Assembly: GCF_017894385.1 (NCBI RefSeq)
Contig: NZ_CP059560.1
Span: 1,922,001 to 1,986,000 of the forward strand
DNA: 64,000 bases
Reading direction: 5' to 3'
Source of the DNA: Aromatoleum petrolei
GTDB lineage: Bacteria; Pseudomonadota; Gammaproteobacteria; Burkholderiales; Rhodocyclaceae
Shown: positions 25,861-34,442 of the stretch, piece by piece
Numbering within the stretch: position 1 is the stretch's first letter
How the letters are laid out: every line of letters begins with the position of its first letter
Program-made: the position numbers and the translations under genes
Notes under the pieces: model-generated
What the model was told of the DNA's origin: nothing
Seen by the model: the letters and a program-made list of their open reading frames with translations, nothing else
The model's database searches: none

Positions 25861-26591
25861 TCAGAATTCCCAGGCACACCCCACATTGGCGATGCTGCGG
25901 TCGCTACCCCGCCCGACCGCGGCGGACACGATGAAGCCGTCGACGACTTCATAGCGCAGGCCGATCTGGCGATCCGGACGTGCATCCTCGGCACCGAACA
26001 CCTCGGCAGCAAGCGTGAGCCGTTCGCCGAGTGGCTGCTCCAAACCGACCCCCCAGGTGTTGGCGACTTCGTTCTCGCCCTCGACACGCACCCACTCGCG
26101 ACCGAGATTCAGGTGCACGTGCTGTCCGGATGCCAAGCCCCAGCTGAGGAGGCCGGTCACGCCGTTGGCACGGGCGATCTCATCCGACTGCCCGCGCAGA
26201 TCGACGCGTGCCCGCTCGTACTCGTATTTGAGACCGGCCGACAGGCCGGACTCCGCCTGCAGCGGCACCCATTTCACCGCCACGCCCAGGCCGTGCGCCC
26301 AGAGGGACGGATCGGGATCGGGATCGCGCGTGCGCACGTAGCCGAGCTCGATCTCGAGACCGCCGAACGGAACATAAGCAATCGACGCCTCGGCGCCGCG
26401 CTCCTTGTCGTCGCGCACCCAGCCGAATTCGAGCTTCGCCCCCCCTTCTCGCCCGTGCCCGCATCGTCCACCGCCATCGGCCGCTCGGCCAGTGCGGGAG
26501 CGGCTGCGCAAGTCACGATGAGCGCGGCCCCAATAAGCGCGATTTGCCGCATGCCGGCGCCCTTGGGTCCGGTATTCTGCACCCTCGCCAT
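25861..26591 (-). pseudogene. Outer-membrane beta-barrel protein gene, interrupted by a frameshift at a G7 tract
   Basis: The signal peptide and the mature part are in different frames. The 5' part reads MRQIALIGAALIVTCAAAPALA, then ERPMAVDDAGTGEKGG; the rest (AKLEFGWVRDDKERGAEASI ... SIANVGCAWEF) is in the next frame. The switch falls at seven consecutive G on the minus strand (26440-26446); eight would restore one frame of about 243 residues. The alternating barrel-like strands and terminal aromatic residue indicate an outer-membrane porin-like protein, near the putative beta-barrel porin/alpha-amylase or phenol-MetA families. It may be a sequencing error, a phase-variable gene or a recent mutation. 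An inner Met start at 26552 also fits. Confidence 0.68.
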
Positions 26592-26677
26592 ACCCTTCCC
26601 CCTGAATGAAAACCATGATGCTAGCGTACTCTTGCGATGCCGATCCGTGCGGCCGCGAGAAACCGGCAGGCAGGGGA

Positions 26678-27529
26678 TTATTGGCGGATTTCGGCTTCGT
26701 TTTGCGGCGGGAGGAAGAATCCGGTCGAGCGGAAGGGATTGATGTCGAGGCCGCCGCGGCGCGTGTAGCGCGCCCACACCGCAAGCGCCTGCGGCCTGCA
26801 ACGTTGCAGAATGTCGCAGAAGACCCGCTCGACGCATTGCTCGTGGAATTCGTTGTGCTTGCGAAACGAGACGATGTAGCGCAGCAGCCCCGCGCGTTCG
26901 ATCTTCGGCCCGACATAGCGCACGACAATGCACCCCCAGTCGGGCTGGCCGGTAACGAGACAGTTGGATTTGAGCAGGTGGGAGTGCAGCGTTTCGCTGA
27001 CCTCTTCCCCGCCAGTGGCTGCGGACAGGAAATCCGGGCAGGGCTGGTAGGTATCGATGTCGATGTCGAGCTCGTCGAGCGACTCGCCCGGCGGCGGGGC
27101 GATCACGCGCACGGGCGTCGTGCCCAGCGCTTGTATTTCCACCGCGACGGGCGCGCCCGCGGCGTCGGAGAGATCGCGCACGAAGGTCGCCTGGACAACC
27201 TCTGCGCTCTCGAAGCGCGTCTGATTGCAGGAGTTGAGGTAGAGCTTGAGCGACTTCGACTCGATCAGGCGCGGTGAATCGGCCGGCACGCGGAAGGTCG
27301 CGAGCGCGACGACGGGTTTGCCGCGCGGATTGAGCCACGACAATTCGTATGCGTTCCACAGGTCCTCGCCCACGAAGGGCAGTTTGCCGGGAACGATGCC
27401 GATCTCGTCGCGCTTGATCTGGCGCGCGATCGGAAACAGGAGACTGGGGGAATAGGTGTCGCAGTAGTCGGCCGGCTTGCCCAGCGGCGAAGATTCGGCC
27501 CCGTGCGCGAGGGGTGCGGAAGGATTCAT
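26678..27529 (-). CDS. queF: NADPH-dependent 7-cyano-7-deazaguanine reductase QueF
   Basis: QueF reduces preQ0 to preQ1 in queuosine synthesis. This is the long, E. coli-type form (283 aa). The QueF motif [17 protein letters not shown] is in the first half and the catalytic-cysteine region [15 protein letters not shown] follows (Cys near residue 190). The C-terminus has [13 protein letters not shown] and [14 protein letters not shown]. The start MNPSAPL at 27529 is chosen because upstream codons have no family similarity. It is on the same strand as the barrel gene, with no other queuosine genes near. Confidence 0.94.
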   Translation of the reverse strand: MNPSAPLAHGAESSPLGKPADYCDTYSPSLLFPIARQIKRDEIGIVPGKLPFVGEDLWNAYELSWLNPRGKPVVALATFRVPADSPRLIESKSLKLYLNSCNQTRFESAEVVQATFVRDLSDAAGAPVAVEIQALGTTPVRVIAPPPGESLDELDIDIDTYQPCPDFLSAATGGEEVSETLHSHLLKSNCLVTGQPDWGCIVVRYVGPKIERAGLLRYIVSFRKHNEFHEQCVERVFCDILQRCRPQALAVWARYTRRGGLDINPFRSTGFFLPPQNEAEIRQ

Positions 27530-27610
27530 GCGAGGGATTGTACGGGATGGCGCCCGATGGACCGAGCGCGCGAGGGATCGTTGCCGCACGCCGCGCAGCG
27601 CCGCACGCGA

Positions 27611-27645
27611 AACAGAACCGCCGGCCTCCGTGAGGAGGCCGGCGG
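27611..27645 (-). terminator. Terminator downstream of the TolC-like gene
   Basis: A perfect 12-bp GC stem, CCGCCGGCCTCC / GGAGGCCGGCGG with a 4-nt loop, is followed on the minus strand by TTCTGTTTC. It lies 30 bp past the outer-membrane factor stop. Confidence 0.75.
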
Positions 27646-27675
27646 CACAATCGGCGTCTGTCGGCAGTTACCTGC

Positions 27676-29148
27676 TTACTTGCCCGTGGTGCTGGCCGGC
27701 GGCGCCGAACCCACGGCCTTCATCGCTTCCGACAGCAACGCAGCCTTGTCGATACTCATCGGCACCGGCGCGTCAGGCGGGCACACCGTCTCGGGGTCGA
27801 TGCCGCTACGGTCCTGGCCGAGATCGGCCGGCGTCGGCAGATCCTCGCGTGCGACGCCGAGCGTGCCCATCAGCTGGCCCATGCCCGAAAGCGCGCGGGC
27901 CTGCGCGATGATCTGGTCGTAGCTCGCGTTCACGTAGGCACGCCGAGCCTGGAAGTACTCGTTCTCGGTATCCAGCAGGTCAAGCAGGGTACGCTGGCCG
28001 ATGTCGAACTGGCGACGATAGGCTTCGCGGGCCTTTTCGATCGACAGCTGATGCTGGTCGAGGTAGCGCATCTGTTCCTGCAGGCGCTGCACGTCGTTGT
28101 AGGCGATGGCGAGGGTCTGGCGCAGGTCGCGGCAAGCCTTCTCGCGCAGGTCCTTGGCCTGATTGCTCAGGTCGCCGGCCTGGCGCAGCCGGGCATCGTC
28201 GGCGCCGCCACGGAAGATGTTGTAGCTGAGCACCAGTTCGACCACCGCTTCGCGCGAATGGCCGTCGAAACCGTCGAGCTTGTAGTCGAGCGCCTGACGC
28301 GCGCGCAGGTCGAGGCGCGGGTGGAAGGCGGCACGGCGCGAATCGATGAGAGCCTGGCTGGCGCGCACATTCTCGACCGCGGCATTCAGGGCGGGGCTGG
28401 TATTGAAGGCTGTGCGCAGGGCGTCCGTGGCGGTCGGCGGGATCTGCCCGAGCGACGTACCGACCGGCAGGCCGGGCATGGCGTCCTGCGGCACCTCGCC
28501 GACGATGCGCAGGTAGCGCGCGCTAACGTCATGCAGATTCGACACTTCGGTGAGCAGGTTGGATTCGGCGAGCGCAAGGCGTCCGGTCGCCTGCTCGAGG
28601 TCGACGCGGCGGCCGACTCCAGCACCGGCACGCTCGGCGATCTGGTCGTAGATCTGCTTGTGCTGGACGTAATTGGCCTGCGCGAGGCGGGTGAGCTCAC
28701 GGTAGCGCATGACGTCGCCATACGCCCGCACCGCTTCCAGTGCAGCCCCTTCGGAGGCGTCGACCAGTTCGTAGTAGCGCGTCAGCTTCGCATACCCGAA
28801 GCGGGCGACCTCGCTGCGGGTGAAGAAACCGTCATACACCATCTGGTTGAGCGACAGAGTGAGGTTGCGGTGGGTGAAGGTATCGGTGCCATCGGCGCCT
28901 TCGCCCGAGCGATGCTGCTGCTCACGGCCGATGCTGCCGACGGCATCGACCTGAGGAAGGTAGCCGGCACGTGCGACCTCCTGATCTTCGCGTGCCGCAC
29001 GGAACGCGTTCCAGGTTGCCTGAACTTCTGGATTGGCCACTACCGCCTTGCGCGCCGCATCGCGCAGGGCATCCGGTCCCGCCGCCGTTGCAGCAAACGG
29101 GAGCGCAGCCAGCACAGCCATCGCAATCACGGATCGACACTTTTTCAT
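27676..29148 (-). CDS. TolC-family outer-membrane protein (LapE-like type I secretion channel)
   Basis: This is a 490-residue outer-membrane factor of the TolC/AggA class. A signal peptide ending AATAA precedes two homologous halves of long helices and barrel strands. Typical pieces are YLPQVDAVGSIG, LSLNQMVYDGFF and, in the second half, ELVLSYNIFRGGADDARLRQA and RTLLDLLDTENEYFQARRAY. The start MKKCRSVIA is preceded by GGAG. Divergent lapG-lapD and the exporter lapB-lapC 4 kb away indicate that it completes the Lap-type adhesin secretion channel. Confidence 0.88.
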   Translation of the reverse strand: MKKCRSVIAMAVLAALPFAATAAGPDALRDAARKAVVANPEVQATWNAFRAAREDQEVARAGYLPQVDAVGSIGREQQHRSGEGADGTDTFTHRNLTLSLNQMVYDGFFTRSEVARFGYAKLTRYYELVDASEGAALEAVRAYGDVMRYRELTRLAQANYVQHKQIYDQIAERAGAGVGRRVDLEQATGRLALAESNLLTEVSNLHDVSARYLRIVGEVPQDAMPGLPVGTSLGQIPPTATDALRTAFNTSPALNAAVENVRASQALIDSRRAAFHPRLDLRARQALDYKLDGFDGHSREAVVELVLSYNIFRGGADDARLRQAGDLSNQAKDLREKACRDLRQTLAIAYNDVQRLQEQMRYLDQHQLSIEKAREAYRRQFDIGQRTLLDLLDTENEYFQARRAYVNASYDQIIAQARALSGMGQLMGTLGVAREDLPTPADLGQDRSGIDPETVCPPDAPVPMSIDKAALLSEAMKAVGSAPPASTTGK

Positions 29149-29335
29149 ATTTTCTCCAGTCAGAGGGGCGGGCATGCATATGAAATATACGCATATTCCT
29201 CGCCGGCCTGCGCAGCGTCAGCTGCATAATTAATCTTGTAAGTGAATATTACTTCCGACCAACGCTCGCAGGACGCCAAATACGCAACACTGGCGGGGGG
29301 AAAATGCCCAAACGGTCTGCAAGACGACGCGCCCG

Positions 29336-30091
29336 ATGACATTGGTCGCCGATAATGCGCATGACACCATGCCCACCGCCGCGATGACAGGAGCCTCTTG
29401 CCCGCACAGACAGCACGCTTTTCCGGGTGTGCTCTCTGCAGTCGTGTTCAGCCTCGCGGCGATCGCGAGCCTGGTGTTCGGCTTGTCGTTCGCCGCACCG
29501 GACCTGGACCGCATGCTGAGGCTAGCGCGTGAGCGCTATGGCGCGGAAGCGGCGGAGTCGGTGGGCGCATGGCGACAGATGCTCGGCGACGCGGCCGCAC
29601 TCGACGAACAGGACAAACTGCAACGCGTGAACACCTTCTTCAACCGCCGCACCGCCTTTGAAGACGACAGCGTGATCTGGCAGCAGAAGGATTACTGGGC
29701 CACTCCCCTCGAGACCCTCGGTCGCAGAGCCGGGGACTGCGAAGACTTCTCGATCGCCAAGTACATGAGCCTGCGCCTGCTGGGCATCCCGGCCGACAAG
29801 CTGCGCCTGATCTATGTCCGCGCCAGCATGGGCGCACCGGGCAGCGGCATCTCGCAGGCGCACATGGTGCTCGGCTATTACCCCTCGCCCGCGGACGAAC
29901 CGCTGGTGCTCGACAACCTCATCGGCGACATCCGCACCGCGTCGCGCCGGCCCGACCTGTTCCCGATCTTCAGCTTCAATGCGGAAGGCCTGTGGGTGAG
30001 CGGCGCCAGCAGCTCGTCCGCCGACCCGACGACGCGGCTGTCGCGCTGGCGCAGCGTGCTCGAGCGCATGCGCGAGGACGGTTTGCCATGA
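29336..30091 (+). CDS. lapG: LapG-type periplasmic cysteine protease (BTLCP, DUF920)
   Basis: LapG cleaves the N-terminal anchor of a large surface adhesin, releasing it. The catalytic triad is readable: Cys in RAGDCEDFSIAKY, His in QAHMVLGYYP and Asp in LVLDNLIGDI. An N-terminal hydrophobic segment (VLSAVVFSLAAIASLVFGLSFA) exports it. The start at 29336 is uncertain; ATGs at 29369 and 29384 are alternatives. It lies 34 bp upstream of lapD, as expected for the pair in which LapD controls LapG access, and is divergent from the tolC-like gene. Confidence 0.9.
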   Translation: MTLVADNAHDTMPTAAMTGASCPHRQHAFPGVLSAVVFSLAAIASLVFGLSFAAPDLDRMLRLARERYGAEAAESVGAWRQMLGDAAALDEQDKLQRVNTFFNRRTAFEDDSVIWQQKDYWATPLETLGRRAGDCEDFSIAKYMSLRLLGIPADKLRLIYVRASMGAPGSGISQAHMVLGYYPSPADEPLVLDNLIGDIRTASRRPDLFPIFSFNAEGLWVSGASSSSADPTTRLSRWRSVLERMREDGLP

Positions 30092-30125
30092 TTGCCTCGG
30101 CCAGGATTTCCGGAGAACCCATGTC

Positions 30126-32033
30126 ATGTCCCTGATCAAGCAGCTGTGGATCGCCATCGCGATCGTGACCCTCATCGCCCTGGGCGGCAGCCTGGTCGTG
30201 AGCACGCTGTCCGCGCGGCATTATCTGGAGCAGCAACTGCAGGTGAAGAACCTCGACAATGCGACCTCGCTCGCGTTGTCGCTGTCGCAGATGCCCAAAG
30301 ACGCAGTGACCGTGGAGTTGCAGATCTCGGCCCAGTTCGACGCCGGACACTACCGCCTGATCCGGCTGACCAGCCCGACCGGAGAGATGATCGCGGAGCG
30401 CGAATATGCGGGCACGCTCGACGGCGCGCCGGATTGGTTCATCCGCCTGATTCCGATCAAAGCACATGCCGGTGTCGCACAGGTGCAGGACGGCTGGCGC
30501 CAGTTCGGCACGCTGACACTGGAAAGCCACAAACGTTATGCCTATGCGGCCCTGTGGCAGGGCACGCTGCAACTGCTGGGATGGTTCGTGCTGGGTGGGG
30601 TACTGACCGGCTTGATCGGCACCCTGATCATCAAGCACATCACGCGCCCCCTCGGCCGCGTCGTCGAACAGGCGGAAGCGATCGGCGGACGGCGATTCGT
30701 CACCACCCCCGAACCCAGCACGCGCGAGTTTCGCAGCGTGGTGCGGGCGATGAACACGCTGTCGGACCGCGTGCGTACCATTCTCGCGGAGGAGGCGCGG
30801 CGCCTCGAACAGCTGCGGCGCCAGACGCAGCACGACGAGATGACCGGGCTGCTGAACCGAGCCCAGTTCCTGAACCAGCTGGATTCCGCGCTTGCCCGCG
30901 ACGACGCGCAAGCGGCTGGAACCTTGCTGCTAGCGCGCGTGGGCGACTTGGCGGGGCTGAATCAGCGCATCGGCAGGGAGGCGACCGACCGGCTGCTGAG
31001 AGACCTGGCGGGACGGTTTTCCGATTTCGCAGCGGGCAACGCTAATTGGGACGCGGGGCGCATGAACGGCAGCGACTTCGCATTGCTGGCCCCGGGCCGC
31101 GAGGATCCCGATGCGCTGGCAAACGAGTTGACGCGCGAGCTTTACGACACGCTCGACGCGCGCCGCTGGGAGGTGCGGATAGCGCTGCCCGTCGCGGCGA
31201 CGAACTATGCCGCAGGCGAAATCCGCTCTCAGGTGCTCGCGCGTGCGGACCGCGCGCTCGCGACGGCAGAGCAGGCCGGAGATCGCAGTCTGCGCGTGGA
31301 AAGCGGCGGCACCCCTGCGCCCTACCCGGATCTCCAGTCCTGGCGGGTGGCCCTGCTGTCGGCGCTCGAGCACGACCGCGTGCGCCTGGGTGCCTATCCG
31401 GTGGTTGCCAACGGAGGGCGCCTGCTCCACGACGAAGCGCCGATTCGCATCCAGCTCGATGGCACCTGGCAGCCCGCGGGCTATTTCATGCCGCACGCCG
31501 CACGGCTGGGACTGATGCCGCGCTTCGACATCGCGGTGCTGCGGGCCGCGTTGCGGGCCATTGCGCAGGACGGCAGGGAGCGCGGGATCAACCTATCGGC
31601 CGAATCGCTGCGCGACGCAAACTTCCGCGGGGAACTGTTCTCCCTGCTGCAGGCAGACGCTGGAACCGCGAAACTGCTTTGGATCGAGGTGCCGGAATAC
31701 GGTGCGCTGCGCCACCTGGCGGAGTTCCGCACGCTGTGCGTCGCCCTGCAGCCCTTGGGCTGCCGCGTCGGTATCGAGCATGTCGGCGCGCATTTCGGCG
31801 AACTGGGCGACCTGCACGAACTCGGGCTCGACTACGTGAAGATCGACTCGGCCATCATCCGCGGCATCGACACGAATGCCGGCAACCAGGCCTTCCTGCG
31901 CGGGCTGTGCATGATCGCGCACTCGCTCGGATTGATGACGATCGCCGAAGGCGTGGGGTCTGCCGCGGAACAGGAGGCCTTGTCGGACCTCGGCATCGAC
32001 GGTATGACGGGACCAGCCGTGCGCGAGGGATAG
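30126..32033 (+). CDS. lapD: LapD-type c-di-GMP receptor (degenerate GGDEF-EAL)
   Basis: This is a 635-residue inner-membrane receptor. After an N-terminal transmembrane helix the periplasmic LapD/MoxY-N domain contains PDWFIRLIPIKA, with the Trp that contacts LapG in known LapD. A second helix (about 150-175) leads to a HAMP, then a degenerate GGDEF (GSDF in RMNGSDFALL) and a degenerate EAL (DEAPIRI instead of EAL). The protein therefore binds rather than makes or breaks c-di-GMP. High c-di-GMP lets LapD sequester LapG and keep the adhesin on the surface. It directly follows lapG. Confidence 0.92.
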   Translation: MSLIKQLWIAIAIVTLIALGGSLVVSTLSARHYLEQQLQVKNLDNATSLALSLSQMPKDAVTVELQISAQFDAGHYRLIRLTSPTGEMIAEREYAGTLDGAPDWFIRLIPIKAHAGVAQVQDGWRQFGTLTLESHKRYAYAALWQGTLQLLGWFVLGGVLTGLIGTLIIKHITRPLGRVVEQAEAIGGRRFVTTPEPSTREFRSVVRAMNTLSDRVRTILAEEARRLEQLRRQTQHDEMTGLLNRAQFLNQLDSALARDDAQAAGTLLLARVGDLAGLNQRIGREATDRLLRDLAGRFSDFAAGNANWDAGRMNGSDFALLAPGREDPDALANELTRELYDTLDARRWEVRIALPVAATNYAAGEIRSQVLARADRALATAEQAGDRSLRVESGGTPAPYPDLQSWRVALLSALEHDRVRLGAYPVVANGGRLLHDEAPIRIQLDGTWQPAGYFMPHAARLGLMPRFDIAVLRAALRAIAQDGRERGINLSAESLRDANFRGELFSLLQADAGTAKLLWIEVPEYGALRHLAEFRTLCVALQPLGCRVGIEHVGAHFGELGDLHELGLDYVKIDSAIIRGIDTNAGNQAFLRGLCMIAHSLGLMTIAEGVGSAAEQEALSDLGIDGMTGPAVREG

Positions 32034-32077
32034 CCTCGCTTGAGGCGCGGTCACGGGACGAGGGCCGCGTGGGCGGC

Positions 32078-32404
32078 TCAGATCACGCCATCGTCGTCGA
32101 GCAGGCTCAGGTGCTGCATCGCCTCGCGGGCGCCGCGGCGCTCCATGAGCTTGCGCTGCGCGGGCGCCGGCAGGTCGGTGAAGCGGATCAGCGAGCGCTC
32201 GACGAGGAGTTCGATCAGATCCTCGAGAACACGCACGAGGCCAAGGTCCGTGGCCCCCATCGGGTTCGTGCCTTCGACGATGTCGCGCCCGAACGTGAGC
32301 AGGTCGGCGTCCTCCACCCCAGCGGCGCTCCAGCCGGCACCATCGACCGGTTCGCGGCTGACGGCAACGATTTTCCCTTCGGTATCGCGTCTGATATACA
32401 TCAT
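32078..32404 (-). CDS. Conserved small protein of the lap operon (often mislabelled tryptophan synthase beta-like)
   Basis: This is a 108-residue protein without recognised domain (MMYIRRDTEGKIVAVSREP ... LMERRGAREAMQHLSLLDDD). The middle part LGLVRVLEDLIELLVERSLIRFTDLPAPAQRKL is strongly conserved in proteins found next to Lap-type secretion genes in Pseudomonas and relatives, often labelled tryptophan synthase subunit beta without reason. Its start overlaps the stop of the LuxR gene (TGATG), so it is the last gene of lapB-lapC-luxR. Function is unknown; regulation or export support is a guess from position. Confidence 0.72.
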   Translation of the reverse strand: MMYIRRDTEGKIVAVSREPVDGAGWSAAGVEDADLLTFGRDIVEGTNPMGATDLGLVRVLEDLIELLVERSLIRFTDLPAPAQRKLMERRGAREAMQHLSLLDDDGVI

Positions 32405-33027
32405 CAATGCACCGGCAGCGAGACATCACGATGCTCGGACAGACGCAACACGAGCTGCAGCCGGTCGCGCACCCCGAGCTTTTCGAAGATCGCGCCCATG
32501 TGGGCCTTCACCGTGCGCTCGGTAATACCGAGTTTCGCGGCGATCTCCTTGTTGCTCATGCCGTTGGCCACCTCACGCGCCACTTCGGCCTCGCGTTCGG
32601 ACAGGAGCGGTTGTTGCAGCGTCGCCTGCGGCGCAAGCGCACGCCCGGCCGCGCCGACAACCCGAGCCATCAGTTCGGGGCCGACCCACAGACCGCCGTG
32701 GCGGACCACCAGTTCGACGTCCCGAAACATCGATGGCACCGCCAGCGCATGACAGTAGCCGCGCGCACCGCGATCGAGAGCAGCCAGCGCCTCCGCGCTG
32801 TCGGGCGTCATGCTGACGACGACGAGGCGACAATCGGGCAGCAGCTTCACGAGGGCACCGAGCCTGTCCAGCCAGCCGCCGTCGGCCGCCTCGACCCAGA
32901 CCACGTCACCCGGGCGGACTGCCGCTACCAGGTCGGCCTGCTCCTGGCAGACCCCTTCGGGAAACGCATCCAGCCAACGCGCCGATGGGCGGACCGTTTC
33001 GGAGCAGAGAAAGATGTTCTGGCTCAT
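32404..33027 (-). CDS. LuxR-family DNA-binding response regulator-like protein
   Basis: This is a 207-residue regulator. The N-terminal receiver-like domain looks degenerate: the usual phospho-Asp position is not obvious. The C-terminal HTH of the LuxR/FixJ class is clear (LSEREAEVAREVANGMSNKEIAAKLGITERTVKAHMGAIFEKLGV). It overlaps the LapC stop by 4 nt (ATGA), so it is translated from the exporter operon. It may regulate the adhesin or exporter genes; target and signal cannot be read from the sequence. Confidence 0.84.
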   Translation of the reverse strand: MSQNIFLCSETVRPSARWLDAFPEGVCQEQADLVAAVRPGDVVWVEAADGGWLDRLGALVKLLPDCRLVVVSMTPDSAEALAALDRGARGYCHALAVPSMFRDVELVVRHGGLWVGPELMARVVGAAGRALAPQATLQQPLLSEREAEVAREVANGMSNKEIAAKLGITERTVKAHMGAIFEKLGVRDRLQLVLRLSEHRDVSLPVH

Positions 33028-34442
33028 CGTTCGGACAGTGCATTGGCCTTGGCCCGCAGGACGGGCTTCAGCAGGTAGGAAAGAATCGTCTTCTTGCCGG
33101 TGAGGATGTCAATTTCAGCCACCATGCCCGGAATGATCGGCAGGCTCTCGCCAAGACTCGACTTCAGGGTTCTCACCCGTACAGTGTAAAAAGCATTGCC
33201 CTTCTCGTCGGTGACGGTATCCGCGCCGATGTGTTCGACGACCGCATCGAGGCCACCATAGATGGCGAAATCGTAGGCTGTGAACTTCACCAGGGCGTTC
33301 TGGCCGGGACGCAGGAAGGCGATATCCTTGGGCTTGACCTGCGCCTCGAGGATCAGCGCGTCGTCCAAAGGCACGATCTCGACAACCTCCTTGCCCGGCT
33401 GCACGACGCCCCCGACCGTATTCACGAGCAGGCGCTTGACCGTGCCGCGCACCGGCGAGCGCACCTCCGCATGCTTGACTCGGTCCTCCAGCGCACGGCC
33501 GCCCTCGGTGAGGGCCCCGAGCTTGGCCATCGTGTCGGAAAGCTCGTTGCGTTGCACGTTGCGCACGGTCAGTTCCACCTCCTGAATCTTGCGCGTGGCC
33601 TCGGAGATCGCGGAATGGATGCGCGACATCTGCGCTGCAGCCTGATCGCGCTCGCCCCGCAGGCGTGCGACGTCGCGCTGCAGACGCAGGAGCTCAACCT
33701 CGGATACCGCCCCGGACTTCATCAACGGCCGGGTGACGTTCAACTCCTGCTGCACCAGTTCGAGGCCGCTGCTGCTCTGCGCGTGGCGTGCACGCACTTC
33801 GTTGAGCTCCTGCTGGCGTTGAGTGAGCTGCTGTCGCGCGATCGACAGTTGGGCGTCAAGCTCCGCGACCGTCGATTCGTACAGGCGCCGCTCGTGGTCG
33901 GCAATCTCGGGCGCCTCGCGCAAGACGTCGCGCGGCATGTTCAAGGGGGTGCCCGACGTCAGGGACTCCAGCCGCGCGGCCTTGGCGCGCAAGGCGAAGT
34001 ACTGCGAGCGGTTCTCCGCGAACGAGGCAACGAAACGCGTGGAATCGATGCGCAGCAACAGATCCCCGGCCTCGACGGTCTGCCCCTCACGCACCAGCAT
34101 CTCCTCGACCACGCCGCCATCCACGCTCTGGATGATCTGCACCTGCGAGGAAGGGATTACCTTTGCCTCGCCGCGCGTGACCTCATCGATGGGCGCGAAG
34201 GCCGACCACAGCAGCAACAGCAGCAGGACAACGGCCACAACGCGCAGCAGCATGCGCGCGCGCAGCGGCTCCTCCTGGATGAGCGCCCAGTCTGCGTCCG
34301 CTGCCCAGTCGAGGCGCCCGTTCACCGAGGTCTCGGGAAGGAAGCGCGCGAACAGCCGGTCGAACCAGGGCCTCAGGGGCTTGCCGACACGCTCCGATAC
34401 ATTCCCGATGCGCTCGAAGGACCGCTGACCGATCTCGCTCAT
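33024..34442 (-). CDS. lapC: LapC-type membrane fusion protein of a type I secretion system
   Basis: This is a 472-residue HlyD-family adaptor. A cytoplasmic N-terminal segment precedes one transmembrane helix (VVAVVLLLLLLWSAFAPIDE, about 68-87). The lipoyl half-motifs (GGVVEEMLVREGQTVEAGD and HAEVRSPVRGTVKRLLV) flank a long coiled coil of about 200 residues. It bridges LapB to the TolC channel. The start shares a base with the LapB stop (TGATG). An open frame upstream of this ATG is only antisense or shadow of lapB. Confidence 0.9.
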   Translation of the reverse strand: MSEIGQRSFERIGNVSERVGKPLRPWFDRLFARFLPETSVNGRLDWAADADWALIQEEPLRARMLLRVVAVVLLLLLLWSAFAPIDEVTRGEAKVIPSSQVQIIQSVDGGVVEEMLVREGQTVEAGDLLLRIDSTRFVASFAENRSQYFALRAKAARLESLTSGTPLNMPRDVLREAPEIADHERRLYESTVAELDAQLSIARQQLTQRQQELNEVRARHAQSSSGLELVQQELNVTRPLMKSGAVSEVELLRLQRDVARLRGERDQAAAQMSRIHSAISEATRKIQEVELTVRNVQRNELSDTMAKLGALTEGGRALEDRVKHAEVRSPVRGTVKRLLVNTVGGVVQPGKEVVEIVPLDDALILEAQVKPKDIAFLRPGQNALVKFTAYDFAIYGGLDAVVEHIGADTVTDEKGNAFYTVRVRTLKSSLGESLPIIPGMVAEIDILTGKKTILSYLLKPVLRAKANALSER

